From: Ignavibacteria bacterium
GTDB lineage: Bacteria > Bacteroidota > Ignavibacteria > Kapaibacteriales > Kapaibacteriaceae
Assembly (NCBI GenBank): GCA_947458785.1
Contig: CANGZU010000007.1
Coordinates: 1-40,293, forward strand
Reading direction: 5' to 3'
Length of the DNA stretch: 40,293 bases
Of the stretch, positions 10,370-20,418 are shown in pieces (position 1 is the stretch's first letter; each line of letters starts with the position of its first letter). Both the position numbers and the translations under genes were made by a program. The notes beneath the pieces were generated by a model. The model was not told the origin of the DNA and made no database searches. It saw only the letters and a program-made list of their open reading frames with translations.

Positions 10370-11677
10370 CTATCGGATCAAGAGAGATGAATCACCGTAT
10401 GACAGGAACCGGTAATCATTGTTTAGTGCAGCCTCGTAGACCCGTCTCCAATGTTCTTCGCCCATGAAGGCGGCAACTAGCAGCATCAGCGTGTTTCCAG
10501 GCTGATGGAAATTCGTTATCAGTGCATCAGCAGCAGCGATGTGACAGCCCGGAGCAATCATGATACGTGTCTGTCCCCACAGGCTTGTACGCTGATTGTC
10601 ATCCATCCATCGCAGGACCGCTCCATAGGCAGTAGACCGATCGACATTGCGCAACGACTCATCAAATGCAGCCCATTGATCAACCACAAGATCATCTGGA
10701 TCGATGATAGCACCCTGTGCGAGCTGTGCGCCAAGTGCATGAAGCGACTCCATGGTGCGCAGTGATGTAGTGCCAACAACAGTAACCCACGGCTGAGCGG
10801 AGCTAGCGTGCATGAACAAGTGGTGAACAGACTCCCGAGAAATGCCAAAGCGTTCGGCATGCATGGCGTGGTCTCGTGCATCTGTTGCCGTCACAGGTTG
10901 AAACGTTCCTAAACCGACGTGTAGCGTGAGCAGTGCACTCGCTATCCCATTAGCGGCCAGTTCATCCAGCACACGATGAGTAAAGTGCAAGCCGGCCGTG
11001 GGTGCGGCAACTGATCCTTGTTCACGTGCATACACCGTTTGATAGCGTTCAGCATCTACAGATTCAACTTCCCGATTCAGATACGGAGGCAGCGGTAGGG
11101 TTCCAATATGATCGAGGACCTCGGCAAGGCTTTGTTGTCCGTTCCATTGCAGCTGGACAACGGCACCTGTTCCCTCACGTTCCAAAACTGTTAGGGTAAG
11201 TCCTGCGGCATCATGCGCGAGCACCATTCCCTTCTGGACGTTTCGTCCGCCGATCATACAATTCCATGTAGACCCCTCACTTGACCGCAGAACAACGGCA
11301 GGATCTGTTGACGGTGCCACAGGATCAGCAAGGAGCACCTCGACACGTCCACCGGTTGGTTTCGACGCCACAAGGCGGGCAGCGATGACCTTGGTTGAGT
11401 TCATCACCATCAGTGAATCAGCCGGCAGAAGCCCTGCCAGATCACGGAAGTGGTGATGAGTAATGCCCCCCTCATGTCGCCAGAATCTCAATAACTTGCT
11501 CGCATCTCGCTCATCCAGCGGGAATGAGGCGATGCGCTCTGCCGGCAAATCGTAGGAATAGCGTTGAATGTCGATGCTTGGAATAGACGCTGTGGACACG
11601 AATACCTCTAGTTTTGCAAGTGTTGATTGGCGCCCTGAAACCCTAAACAGGATTTTTGGTCGGAACCACTGGAACAA
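10370..11677 (-). CDS. queA: S-adenosylmethionine:tRNA ribosyltransferase-isomerase
   Basis: 'YDLPAERIASFPLDERDASKLL', 'PTAGLHFTHRVLDEL', 'HVGLGTFQPV', 'NFHQPGNTLMLLVAAF'. True start probably a GTG near 11599. Confidence 0.95.
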   Translation of the reverse strand: MFQWFRPKILFRVSGRQSTLAKLEVFVSTASIPSIDIQRYSYDLPAERIASFPLDERDASKLLRFWRHEGGITHHHFRDLAGLLPADSLMVMNSTKVIAARLVASKPTGGRVEVLLADPVAPSTDPAVVLRSSEGSTWNCMIGGRNVQKGMVLAHDAAGLTLTVLEREGTGAVVQLQWNGQQSLAEVLDHIGTLPLPPYLNREVESVDAERYQTVYAREQGSVAAPTAGLHFTHRVLDELAANGIASALLTLHVGLGTFQPVTATDARDHAMHAERFGISRESVHHLFMHASSAQPWVTVVGTTSLRTMESLHALGAQLAQGAIIDPDDLVVDQWAAFDESLRNVDRSTAYGAVLRWMDDNQRTSLWGQTRIMIAPGCHIAAADALITNFHQPGNTLMLLVAAFMGEEHWRRVYEAALNNDYRFLSYGDSSLLIR

Positions 11678-11710
11678 CGTTATCGTCGTTTTTTACTCCC
11701 GAGAGCTACC

Positions 11711-13627
11711 ATGCAAGATACTCAAGCACCTATACCACATCCACCGTCATACCAGCCGGACAAAAAGCGCACGCGTTGGTGGATACCTGTTTCGATCATT
11801 GGCGGAATCATCCTGATTCCCGCTATCATGTTCGCAATCTTTGCTGCGTTTATTGTCGGCATTTTCGCCGGACTCGAATCGGGCGATACAGAAGTCAAGC
11901 CTCTTACTACAGCCACGGTCTTGGTTGTCGACCTCTCAGGGGGCCTACCAGAATACGTTGTTACGGCACCGTTCTCGTTGGGCGATGGACCAAAGGGCCC
12001 AACGTTGTTTGAGACGCTTGATGCCATTGAACGTGCCGGCACCGATCCAAACATCAAGGGTATCTATATCCGCAATGGTGGTGCAGGAATGGGCATGGCC
12101 AAGCTCACAGAAGTTCGTGATGCGCTGCTTGCATTCAAAAAGTCGAAGAAGTTCATCTATGCCTTCATCGACAATGGAACCAAGTCGCAGTACTACCTTG
12201 CGACTGTTGCGGACAGCATCTTCATGCCGCAGGAGGGGCTTCTCGAATTCAACGCGTTTGGTGCATCAGCCCCCTTCATGAAGGGTCTCTTTGACAAAGT
12301 TGGTGTGTCCTGGCATGTGGAGCAGTTCGAGGAGTACAAGTCTGCCGCAGAGACAATGTCGAGAGAGAATTGGTCGCAACCAGCCAAGGAAGAAGTACGG
12401 GCGCTTATCGAGCAGCGCCAGACGATGTTCACAAACGCCGTTGCCACTTCTCGCAATATCCCTGCCTCAAAGGTCACCGCGCTGCTCAGCCGCGGACTCT
12501 ACGTTCCAGATTCACTGCTAGCGCATGGACTTATCGACGGATTCGCGCGTGAATTAGAGGTCAAGGAGCGCATCCAAAAGCGTCTTGATCCGACAACAAA
12601 GGACGAGCATCCAAAGCTTGAGTCAATCTCCATCAACCGCTACCTTGATGCCAGCGATGATCCAACCATCAATGCAGAGAAGACCATCGCAATTGTGTAT
12701 GCAAGCGGCGCGATCAGTGACGGCGTGAACAAGAATCCACTCGATCCGTCAGGAATCTATTCCAAGACCCTTATCAAGCAGCTTCGAGCTGCGGCCGATG
12801 ACGATGACATTGAGGCGATCGTTTTGCGAATCGATTCTCCAGGGGGCTCTGCATACGCATCCGATGAGATCTGGGCCGTGATCAATGAGATACGCAAGAA
12901 CAAGCCGGTGATCGCATCAATGAGCGACGTAGCTGCATCCGGCGGTTACTACATCGCGATGGCATGCGACACGATCGTTACCCATCCTGCAACGATCACG
13001 GGCTCTATTGGCGTGATCATGGCTATTCCAAACTTTGCTGGAACAGCATCCAAGATTGGCGTCACCGTCGACACAGTCTCCATGGGTGCATCGGCCAACT
13101 TCATGAATCCACTGATGCCCCTTGGCGATGCTGACAAGGCGCAATTGCGAACACTTGGTGCTGGCATTTACAAGCGCTTTGTTAGCAAGGTTGCTGCATC
13201 TCGAAAGAAGGATTTCGAGGCAACGCGCCTACTGGCACGTGGTCGCGTGTGGACCGGAGAGGCAGCGCTACAGGCGGGATTGGCCGATGTCTCGGGCGGC
13301 ATCAGAACGGCCATCGCCGTTGCGAAGAAACGCATTGGCCTGACCGAAGACGTGAAGGTGGACATCGTGTCGTATCCAAAGTCTGAAGACGGACTGCAGG
13401 CACTTCTGAGCATGCTGAACCTTGATAACGACGAAGAGTCCACTACGGAGGCCCTTGCTACCGCAGCGTTTCGAAAAATCCGCGGAACCGAACCTGCGCT
13501 TGAGAGCGTTTACAACCGTGTACCCGTTGGACTGCGCCAGCAGGTATCGTATTCGATCATGCTTGCCGATGTTGCTGCGCAAGACCGGGTATTGATGGCC
13601 CTACCAATGATCTATCCAATGGAGTGA
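11711..13627 (+). CDS. sppA: Signal peptide peptidase SppA, 67K type
   Basis: Two S49 domains; 'SPGGSAYASDEIW', 'MSDVAASGGYYIAMACDTIVTHPATITGSIGV'. Confidence 0.93.
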   Translation: MQDTQAPIPHPPSYQPDKKRTRWWIPVSIIGGIILIPAIMFAIFAAFIVGIFAGLESGDTEVKPLTTATVLVVDLSGGLPEYVVTAPFSLGDGPKGPTLFETLDAIERAGTDPNIKGIYIRNGGAGMGMAKLTEVRDALLAFKKSKKFIYAFIDNGTKSQYYLATVADSIFMPQEGLLEFNAFGASAPFMKGLFDKVGVSWHVEQFEEYKSAAETMSRENWSQPAKEEVRALIEQRQTMFTNAVATSRNIPASKVTALLSRGLYVPDSLLAHGLIDGFARELEVKERIQKRLDPTTKDEHPKLESISINRYLDASDDPTINAEKTIAIVYASGAISDGVNKNPLDPSGIYSKTLIKQLRAAADDDDIEAIVLRIDSPGGSAYASDEIWAVINEIRKNKPVIASMSDVAASGGYYIAMACDTIVTHPATITGSIGVIMAIPNFAGTASKIGVTVDTVSMGASANFMNPLMPLGDADKAQLRTLGAGIYKRFVSKVAASRKKDFEATRLLARGRVWTGEAALQAGLADVSGGIRTAIAVAKKRIGLTEDVKVDIVSYPKSEDGLQALLSMLNLDNDEESTTEALATAAFRKIRGTEPALESVYNRVPVGLRQQVSYSIMLADVAAQDRVLMALPMIYPME

Positions 13628-13691
13628 TCACTGTGTGTGGGGTGTTCACCACGCACTCCGTCAATAACACACAGATCATACTCCTGCACAG

Positions 13692-13730
13692 CGGCGCCCA
13701 TCCTGAAAAGGAGGGCGCCGTGTTCTTTTC
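13692..13730 (+). terminator. Rho-independent-like terminator
   Basis: CGGCGCCCATCCT-GAAA-AGGAGGGCGCCG hairpin (one bulge), then TGTTCTTTTC. Confidence 0.75.
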
Positions 13731-13738
13731 TAAGCCCG

Positions 13739-13746
13739 TATCTTTG
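13739..13746 (+). promoter_or_regulatory. Bacteroidota-type -7 box TATCTTTG, 5 nt before the queF ATG
   Basis: Exact TAnnTTTG match just after the terminator; no obvious -33 TTG. Confidence 0.55.
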
Positions 13747-13751
13747 CGTCT

Positions 13752-14090
13752 ATGAACCTTGAAACATTCCCAAACCCACGCCCTGGGCGCCGATTCACCA
13801 TTACACACGTAAACCCAGAGTTTACGTCGGTATGCCCTAAAACCGGTCTGCCGGACTTTGGCACGATCACGGTAGAGTACATCCCCAACGAAGTGTGCAT
13901 TGAGCTTAAAGCACTCAAGTACTACTACTTCGACTTCCGTCAGCGCGGCATCTTCTACGAAGCCGTGACGAATCAGATCCTTGACGATCTCGTAGCAGCC
14001 TGCGATCCAATCTGGATGAAGGTAACAGCCGACTGGAAGGCACGTGGTGGGATCAACAGCATCATCGTAGCTGAGCACACGAAGGCGTAA
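13752..14090 (+). CDS. queF: NADPH-dependent 7-cyano-7-deazaguanine reductase
   Basis: 'SVCPKTGLPDFGTI' catalytic Cys and 'ELKALKYYYFDFRQRGIFYEAVTN' QueF motif. Confidence 0.95.
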   Translation: MNLETFPNPRPGRRFTITHVNPEFTSVCPKTGLPDFGTITVEYIPNEVCIELKALKYYYFDFRQRGIFYEAVTNQILDDLVAACDPIWMKVTADWKARGGINSIIVAEHTKA

Positions 14091-14091
14091 C

Positions 14092-14514
14092 ATGCGAACA
14101 ACGATCTCTAAGCAGTTCCGTTGGGAGATGGGTCACCGTCTACCCATGCACAAGGGCCTATGCCGCAACATCCATGGTCACTCCTACGAGGCACACATTG
14201 TGCTGCGTGGCGAACTTGATGACCAAGGCATGGTCATGGACTATTTCGACATGAAGGGGCTTATCCAGTCCAAGGTCGATGAACTTGATCACGCATTTCT
14301 TTGTGATGCATCTGATACCGTTGTGCTGGAGTTTCTCCGAGAGCACAACTTGAAGCATGTGATCGTCGATTTCCCAACAACGGCCGAGAACATCGCAAGC
14401 ATGCTCTGTAAGCATGTTGTCTCGATGTTGCCGAGTGAGCACCGTCTTGACATGGTCAAGATCAGGCTGTTCGAGACGGAAAAAACCTATGCAGAAGTGG
14501 AGCAACATCTATGA
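14092..14514 (+). CDS. queD: 6-carboxytetrahydropterin synthase
   Basis: 'CRNIHGHSYEAHIVLRG', 'VMDYFDMKGLI', 'FPTTAENIA'. Confidence 0.9.
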   Translation: MRTTISKQFRWEMGHRLPMHKGLCRNIHGHSYEAHIVLRGELDDQGMVMDYFDMKGLIQSKVDELDHAFLCDASDTVVLEFLREHNLKHVIVDFPTTAENIASMLCKHVVSMLPSEHRLDMVKIRLFETEKTYAEVEQHL

Positions 14515-15962
14515 GTGTTCGTGTCAGATTCGCCCCCTCTCCAACAGGCTTCCTCCACATTGGAAGTCTTCGTACTGCGCTGTACAACTATCTGTTTGCA
14601 AAGCACCATGGTGGAACGTGTATCCTTCGAATTGAGGACACCGACCGTACCCGGTTTGTCGAAGGTGCCATTGAGGAACAGATCAGCTCGCTGGCATGGG
14701 CCGGCGTAACATTCGATGAAGGTCCTCACGTAGGCGGCAATCATGGTCCGTATACGCAGAGTGAGCGCTTCGATCTGTATCGAGAGTACGGCATGAAGCT
14801 TGTCGGGAACGGCACAGCATACTATGCCTTCGATACATCCGAGGAGCTCGATGCAATGCGCCTGCGTCAACAAAACGCCGGTATTGCGCCGAAGTATGAC
14901 CGGTCGTCGATGCGCAATCAGTACACGCTTGGCGAACTCGAGACAGCTCGTTTGCTCGAAGAAGGCGCTATGCATGTTATACGACTCAAGGTGCCGTTGC
15001 AGCAAGACATTCGCTTTAACGACTTGATTCGTGGCGAGGTTGTTGTAAACGGACGTGAGATTGACGATCAGATTCTGCTCAAGAGTGATGGATTCCCGAC
15101 CTACCATCTTGCCAACGTGGTCGATGACCATCTGATGGAGATCACGCACGTTATCCGCGCCGAGGAATGGCTGCCATCAACACCAAAGCATATCATCCTC
15201 TATCAGGCCTTCGGATGGGAGCCACCAAAGTTTGCACATGTACCGTTGCTCTTAAACCCAGATCGGTCAAAGATGAGCAAGCGCCATGGCGATGTGATGG
15301 TGCGCGACTTTGCAGCAAAGGGATTCTTCCCAGAGGCGCTGGTGAACTTTGTTGCGCTCTGCGGTTGGAATCCCGGAACTGACAATGAATTCTTTTCGAT
15401 GCAGGAGCTGATTGACTCGTTTGGCCTCGATCGCGTAAACAAGGCTGGAGCTGTCTTCGACTACCAGAAACTCAACTGGATGAACGGCGAGTATCTCAAA
15501 AAGCGCAACGTGCATGATCTTGCACGAGAGTTGCATCCCAAGCTTCTTGAGCGCGGGTATCCCTATGTTTCCGAGTCGTATGTTGCCGATGTAATCGAGC
15601 TGGTTCGTGAACGAGTGGCCTTTCTTGCCGATATCTCTGAGTTTGCGGACTACCTATTTGGGGATACGCTCGCACCGCTCACTCCTGAGGCTCAAGAGGT
15701 TCTTGCCAAGGTTCCTACACTAAAGACAGCAATCGAAACGTTCAAAACGGGACTGAGTCTTGAAACGCTTGCATCGCAGGACGCCTTCAAGGGGCTGGCA
15801 CAATCTGCTGCCGATGCTGCCGGAGTGAAACAGGGAGCCCTCATGAAACCTTTGCGCCTCGTCCTCACACACCGTGAGGTTGGCGCTGATCTGTTTCGAA
15901 CACTACAATTGATCGGAGTTGAACGATGTGTGCAGCGTTTCGACGCATTTCTGGCTGGTTGA
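14511..15962 (+). CDS. gltX: Glutamyl-tRNA synthetase
   Basis: 'RFAPSPTGFLHIGSLRTALYNYLFAK' and 'KMSKRHGD' class I aaRS signatures; 4-nt overlap with queD. Confidence 0.97.
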   Translation: MSVRVRFAPSPTGFLHIGSLRTALYNYLFAKHHGGTCILRIEDTDRTRFVEGAIEEQISSLAWAGVTFDEGPHVGGNHGPYTQSERFDLYREYGMKLVGNGTAYYAFDTSEELDAMRLRQQNAGIAPKYDRSSMRNQYTLGELETARLLEEGAMHVIRLKVPLQQDIRFNDLIRGEVVVNGREIDDQILLKSDGFPTYHLANVVDDHLMEITHVIRAEEWLPSTPKHIILYQAFGWEPPKFAHVPLLLNPDRSKMSKRHGDVMVRDFAAKGFFPEALVNFVALCGWNPGTDNEFFSMQELIDSFGLDRVNKAGAVFDYQKLNWMNGEYLKKRNVHDLARELHPKLLERGYPYVSESYVADVIELVRERVAFLADISEFADYLFGDTLAPLTPEAQEVLAKVPTLKTAIETFKTGLSLETLASQDAFKGLAQSAADAAGVKQGALMKPLRLVLTHREVGADLFRTLQLIGVERCVQRFDAFLAG

Positions 15963-16417
15963 TCGTTGCTGGTGTGACTGCTTTGTTTTCAGGGTGCCTG
16001 TCTTCGACGCGCACACGCCCAACATCTATAGCCCCCTGCATTCGTGAATCACAGAGGGATATTCAGATACGTTGGGGAACTGAGGATGACTCGCTCCAAA
16101 CAGTTACACGATATTCGTTGAATACGAAAGGCGAAGTGTTTTCATATACGGGCCCCGTTTCCGACACGATTCAAGAACAGTATCTCGTGCACGTAGAGCC
16201 TTCGGACTATTGCGAGATGGCCTCATCTGTCAATAGCGCATTCCTCAAAACTCAGGCTCTGAGTGTTCGTGGTAAGCGTGCCCGCTACATTGAGTACATC
16301 AACCCCTCCACGGATGTATATTTACGGGCGATGTGGAACCCTGATCTCTCCACATTTCAAAGTCGTGATATGCGTGCCGAGTTTGATATGCTCATGGAAT
16401 ACGTACAGAAATACTGA
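15926..16417 (+). CDS. Putative lipoprotein of unknown function
   Basis: Signal and lipobox 'VTALFSGCLSS'; overlaps the gltX end by 37 nt; adjacent to the NtrC-like regulator. Confidence 0.6.
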   Translation: MCAAFRRISGWLIVAGVTALFSGCLSSTRTRPTSIAPCIRESQRDIQIRWGTEDDSLQTVTRYSLNTKGEVFSYTGPVSDTIQEQYLVHVEPSDYCEMASSVNSAFLKTQALSVRGKRARYIEYINPSTDVYLRAMWNPDLSTFQSRDMRAEFDMLMEYVQKY

Positions 16418-16423
16418 TCCAAC

Positions 16424-17848
16424 ATGAAGATCCTGATCGTAGACGATAATCGAGATTTCTCCGCGACCATTGCCGACGTCGTTCAGGCGCAGGGATGGGA
16501 GGCTGAAGTACGCAATAGCCCCGAGCAGGCGCTATCACTTCTGCAGAAAGGCGCAAAAGAAATCGCGTTAATGCTCCTGGACATCGAGTTCGGTAGTGAG
16601 TCGTCGATGACTGGAATCGATGTACTTGGGCGCTCCATACGCGAGTTCCCCAATGTTCCCGTGATCATGATCTCCGGCAAGGGAACAATCGAAATGGCCG
16701 TGCAGGCCACAAAACTTGGTGCCATCAATTTCATCGATAAGTCTACGCTTACGAATGAACGCCTTGTCGGTGTATTGACTGCTGCCATGGACAGAATCAA
16801 GAGCGGCACGTCGGACGAAGACAAACGTCGTATCATGGAGTCACACGGCATCATTGGATCTAGTCAAGCAATGATGGACGTAGCTGATCTCGTGTTGCGT
16901 TACGGCAGAACCGATCTGAATGTGCTCGTATTGGGAGAAACCGGAACGGGGAAGAAACTCGTTGCGCAAGCTCTGCACGCAGTAAGCCGTCGTGCCAAAC
17001 ACCCCTTCGTAACCGTCGACATTCCCAACATCCCCCGCGAGCTCTTCCAAAGCGAATTGTTCGGTCACATGCGCGGTTCATTCTCAGGTGCCATGGAAAA
17101 CAAGCGTGGACTGTTCCATCAGGCGCATAAGGGCACGTTGTTCATGGACGAGATTGGCGACATGCCCCAGGAACTGCAGGCCAACCTGCTGCTTCCGATG
17201 GAACAGCGGGGCGTTCGACGCCTTGGTTCGGTCGAGGTAGAGCCTGTCGACATTCGATTTGTTAGTGCAACAGATAGAAATCTTATCGAGGCCATGGCAG
17301 ATGGTCGATTCCGTGAACAGCTCTATCATCGTCTGCGGGAGTGCGATATCTATATCCCGGCCTTGCGTGAGCGCAAAGAGGACATTCCAGAGATCGTCGA
17401 GTATTACGTTGGCAAGCACAATAAGGACATGGGCGACAACAAATCCGTCTCCCCCGGTGCTATCGACTACCTGCAGCAATACACGTGGCCGGGTAACGTG
17501 CGAGAACTTGCCAGCACGCTCCGTGTTGCATTTCAAACGATGTCGAACGACGAGCTTGAAGTTGCAGATCTTCACCGCATTCTAGGTCGCACAAACACCT
17601 CCATCCCCATTCGAACCGCCCAGCAAGCCCCCTCAGCAGAAACCCAACTGCGGTCCACACCCACGAGCTCAAATGCTTCAGACGATACAGAGGCATCTGG
17701 ATCCGACCGTGAGAAGATCGAGAAGGTGCTTGAGAAGACAGCTGGCAATGTTTCCAAGGCCGCTGCTATTCTTGGCATTAGCCGCGAGACTCTGCATACC
17801 AGGATCAAGAAGAACGGTATCGACGTAGCGAAGTTTCGAGCTGTTTAG
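16424..17848 (+). CDS. NtrC-like response regulator (REC - AAA+ - Fis-type HTH)
   Basis: 'ILIVDDNRDF', 'GETGTGKKLVAQALH', 'GTLFMDEIGDMPQELQ', 'WPGNVREL', 'GNVSKAAAILGISRETLHTRIKK'. Confidence 0.93.
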   Translation: MKILIVDDNRDFSATIADVVQAQGWEAEVRNSPEQALSLLQKGAKEIALMLLDIEFGSESSMTGIDVLGRSIREFPNVPVIMISGKGTIEMAVQATKLGAINFIDKSTLTNERLVGVLTAAMDRIKSGTSDEDKRRIMESHGIIGSSQAMMDVADLVLRYGRTDLNVLVLGETGTGKKLVAQALHAVSRRAKHPFVTVDIPNIPRELFQSELFGHMRGSFSGAMENKRGLFHQAHKGTLFMDEIGDMPQELQANLLLPMEQRGVRRLGSVEVEPVDIRFVSATDRNLIEAMADGRFREQLYHRLRECDIYIPALRERKEDIPEIVEYYVGKHNKDMGDNKSVSPGAIDYLQQYTWPGNVRELASTLRVAFQTMSNDELEVADLHRILGRTNTSIPIRTAQQAPSAETQLRSTPTSSNASDDTEASGSDREKIEKVLEKTAGNVSKAAAILGISRETLHTRIKKNGIDVAKFRAV

Positions 17849-18642
17849 CGTAGTGCATTCGCGAGTGATCGTAGCTGCGTATGGAGTACTACGTTGTGTA
17901 CGCGTATGATGTCAACAGGCGCAGCGATGAGAAGTGCATGCGCGAGTGCGGTCACGATGTCTCGCTCTGCTGCCTCCGTGATGCCAGTGATGGCTCCAAG
18001 GAACCGCTTTCGCGAAATCCCAAGCAATACCTCATCTGCAATACCAACGAATTGACTCACGTGTCGTAACAATGCAATGTTATGGTCGACTGTCTTTCCA
18101 AAGCCAATGCCAGGATCAACGATGATGTGGCGCACGCCCCTTGATCGAGCAACAGCGACGCGTTCACGAAGATAGAGTGCGACCTCAGCCACAACGTCAT
18201 GGTACAATGGGCCTTCCTGCATCGTGCGCGGCGTTCCTTGCATGTGCATGAGGATGTAAGACACGTCGTGTCCGGCAACAACGTCGAACATGGCCTCATC
18301 GGCAACGCCGGCAGATACATCATTGATAATCGTTGCACCGGCACGAACAGCTGCGTCGGCCACTTCGGACTTCATCGTGTCGATGGAGATCGGTATAAGT
18401 GGGTTCACATCACGGATGCCACGAATCACCGGCAATACGCGATCGCATTCAACATGGGCCGAGACGGCTTCTGCGCCGGGACGCGTGCTTTCGCCGCCAA
18501 CATCAAGTATGTCTGCCCCTTGCGCAATCAATGCAAACGCATGAGCAATCGCCTGCTGGGCTGTTGCATGCTGTCCACCGTCAGAGAATGAATCTGGCGT
18601 GACGTTGACTACGCCCATAACACGCGGGAATGCGCTGCTCAT
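17845..18642 (-). CDS. folP: Dihydropteroate synthase
   Basis: 'MGVVNVTPDSFSDGGQH', 'ILDVGGESTRPGAEAV', 'DPGIGFGKTVDHN'. Confidence 0.97.
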   Translation of the reverse strand: MSSAFPRVMGVVNVTPDSFSDGGQHATAQQAIAHAFALIAQGADILDVGGESTRPGAEAVSAHVECDRVLPVIRGIRDVNPLIPISIDTMKSEVADAAVRAGATIINDVSAGVADEAMFDVVAGHDVSYILMHMQGTPRTMQEGPLYHDVVAEVALYLRERVAVARSRGVRHIIVDPGIGFGKTVDHNIALLRHVSQFVGIADEVLLGISRKRFLGAITGITEAAERDIVTALAHALLIAAPVDIIRVHNVVLHTQLRSLANALR

Positions 18643-19526
18643 GCGATGTTGTCGTTGATGGATGCAATGATGCCGTCAAGCCGTGTCTGTGTTGCAGAAC
18701 TCGGCGGCACTAACGGCAGTCTGTATACCAGATCAGCGAACCCTAACTTATGCATGATGTATTTGATGGGCAGAGGATTCGACTCCCAGAAGTTGGCAGC
18801 ATAGTACTGCATGCATGCTTCGTGAAGTCTGCGGGCTGTCTCGAAATCATCATTGAGTGCCGCGCGTACCATAGCTCCGAAGGTCTTGGGCAGATAGTGC
18901 GATATCACGGCGATAACACCTGTGCCCCCGCAAGCGATAATCGGCAGTGTCAATGAGTCGTCACCAGCGAGCAGCGAAAAATGCGCTGGAGCATGCCGAA
19001 TAATCTCTGACATTTGCTCAAGGTTCGCAGAGGCTTCCTTTGTTGCAACAACGTTGGGACACATCTCGGCTATCGCGAGTTGCGTCTCTGGCAGCATGTT
19101 ACTCGCTGTTCTACCTGGCACATTGTACAAGATCTGCGGAATGTCAACAGCCTCGCTTATCGCGCGATGATGCGCGATCAGACCTGCCTGAGGGGGCTTG
19201 TTGTAGTACGGAGAAACAAGAAGGAGTCCGTCTACACCACAATTCTTCGCAAGACGAGACAGCTCGATCGTTGCGCGCGTATCGTTAGAGCCTGTTCCAG
19301 CAATTACGGGCGCACGGCCCGCAATATGTTGCACGGCGGTTGACCAGAGCGACTGCTTTTCCTCAGAAGAAAGAGTAGCCCCTTCTCCTGTCGACCCGCA
19401 CACAACAAGTCCATCAACACCTGCATCAAGCTGCTGGGTGATCAACGTTGTAAAGGCCTTAAGATCGATCGCTCCGTCCGAGGTCATCGGCGTGATCAGC
19501 GCTGTGTATAGTCCGGTTGGTTTCAT
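18639..19526 (-). CDS. dapA: 4-hydroxy-tetrahydrodipicolinate synthase
   Basis: 'GLYTALITPMTSDGAID', 'GSTGEGATLSSEEK', 'YYNKPPQAGLIAHH', 'YNVPGRTASNM', 'KEASANL'. Confidence 0.95.
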   Translation of the reverse strand: MKPTGLYTALITPMTSDGAIDLKAFTTLITQQLDAGVDGLVVCGSTGEGATLSSEEKQSLWSTAVQHIAGRAPVIAGTGSNDTRATIELSRLAKNCGVDGLLLVSPYYNKPPQAGLIAHHRAISEAVDIPQILYNVPGRTASNMLPETQLAIAEMCPNVVATKEASANLEQMSEIIRHAPAHFSLLAGDDSLTLPIIACGGTGVIAVISHYLPKTFGAMVRAALNDDFETARRLHEACMQYYAANFWESNPLPIKYIMHKLGFADLVYRLPLVPPSSATQTRLDGIIASINDNIA

Positions 19527-20416
19527 TATCCTCGAATCGATTGTCGTTTCACAAGGTATTCGCGAAGAGCAACTTCGAACGGCGTGTTCGTGGTCACCCG
19601 CATGTAGTCAATGTTCAAGTCATGACATCCACGCTTAAGATTCTGCGTGAATTCCTCCACTGCTGCGCGGTATGAGCCCCGGATCTGCAGGGGCTGCGTT
19701 GGCATCTCTTCGCCCGTTTCGACATCACGAAAGACTGCCGACGTTCCGAAATCAAAATCAACTTCACGCGGGTCAAGAATTTGCATCACGAGCACGTCAT
19801 GCTGATCATGACGGAAGTGCCGAAGAGCGCTCAGTACCTCGGTTGGATCATCGAAGAAATCACTGAGGATTACAACGAGCCCCCTACGCGAGAGTTGATC
19901 AGCAATATGATGTAGCGCTACAGCAGTGCCTGTTGTGGAGACGGGAACAGTCGATTCAAGAGCTCTCATCAACTCCTGCACGTACGACATTTTCGACCGT
20001 GATGGTAGAAAGGTCTGCACGTCGGTGTTGTATAACGAAAGGCCCACGGCATCGCGTTGTTGTAAGATCAAGTACGATAAAGCTGCTGCCAAGTACGTGG
20101 CATACTGGTACTTGGTGATGTGGCCTTCGGAAGCATATGACATCGACGCGCTCATGTCCACGCAGATCATGGCACGGAGATTTGTCTCGTCTTCGTACTG
20201 CTTGATATAGAACCGATTGGAGCGACCATAAATCTTCCAATCGATGTGCTTCAGCTCATCACCACGTCGGTACTGACGGTGTTCGGAGAACTCCGCCGAA
20301 AATCCATGAAAGGGGCTCTTGTGGAGTCCGGTAATGAATCCTTCAACTACAAGGCGCGCTCGTAGCTCCATGCTGCCCAGCTGGGCAACAACTTCGGGTG
20401 TTAACTGCATCTGCAA
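19526..20416 (-). CDS. DUF58 domain-containing protein
   Basis: 'GFSAEFSEHRQYRRGDELKHIDWKIYGRSNRFYIKQYEDETNLRAMICVDMSASM' DUF58/vWA-like signature. Confidence 0.9.
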   Translation of the reverse strand: MQMQLTPEVVAQLGSMELRARLVVEGFITGLHKSPFHGFSAEFSEHRQYRRGDELKHIDWKIYGRSNRFYIKQYEDETNLRAMICVDMSASMSYASEGHITKYQYATYLAAALSYLILQQRDAVGLSLYNTDVQTFLPSRSKMSYVQELMRALESTVPVSTTGTAVALHHIADQLSRRGLVVILSDFFDDPTEVLSALRHFRHDQHDVLVMQILDPREVDFDFGTSAVFRDVETGEEMPTQPLQIRGSYRAAVEEFTQNLKRGCHDLNIDYMRVTTNTPFEVALREYLVKRQSIRG

Positions 20417-20418
20417 AG

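Noticed and set aside
13692-13751. PreQ1-type riboswitch upstream of queF
   Set aside because: The only structure is a terminator of the upstream gene followed immediately by a promoter-like box; no aptamer space.
13557-14093. 178-aa minus-strand ORF across queF
   Set aside because: Antisense to sppA end, terminator and queF; no domain features.
14487-15149. 220-aa minus-strand ORF antisense to gltX
   Set aside because: Lies entirely over a clear gltX reading frame; no recognisable domain; probably a codon-usage shadow ORF.
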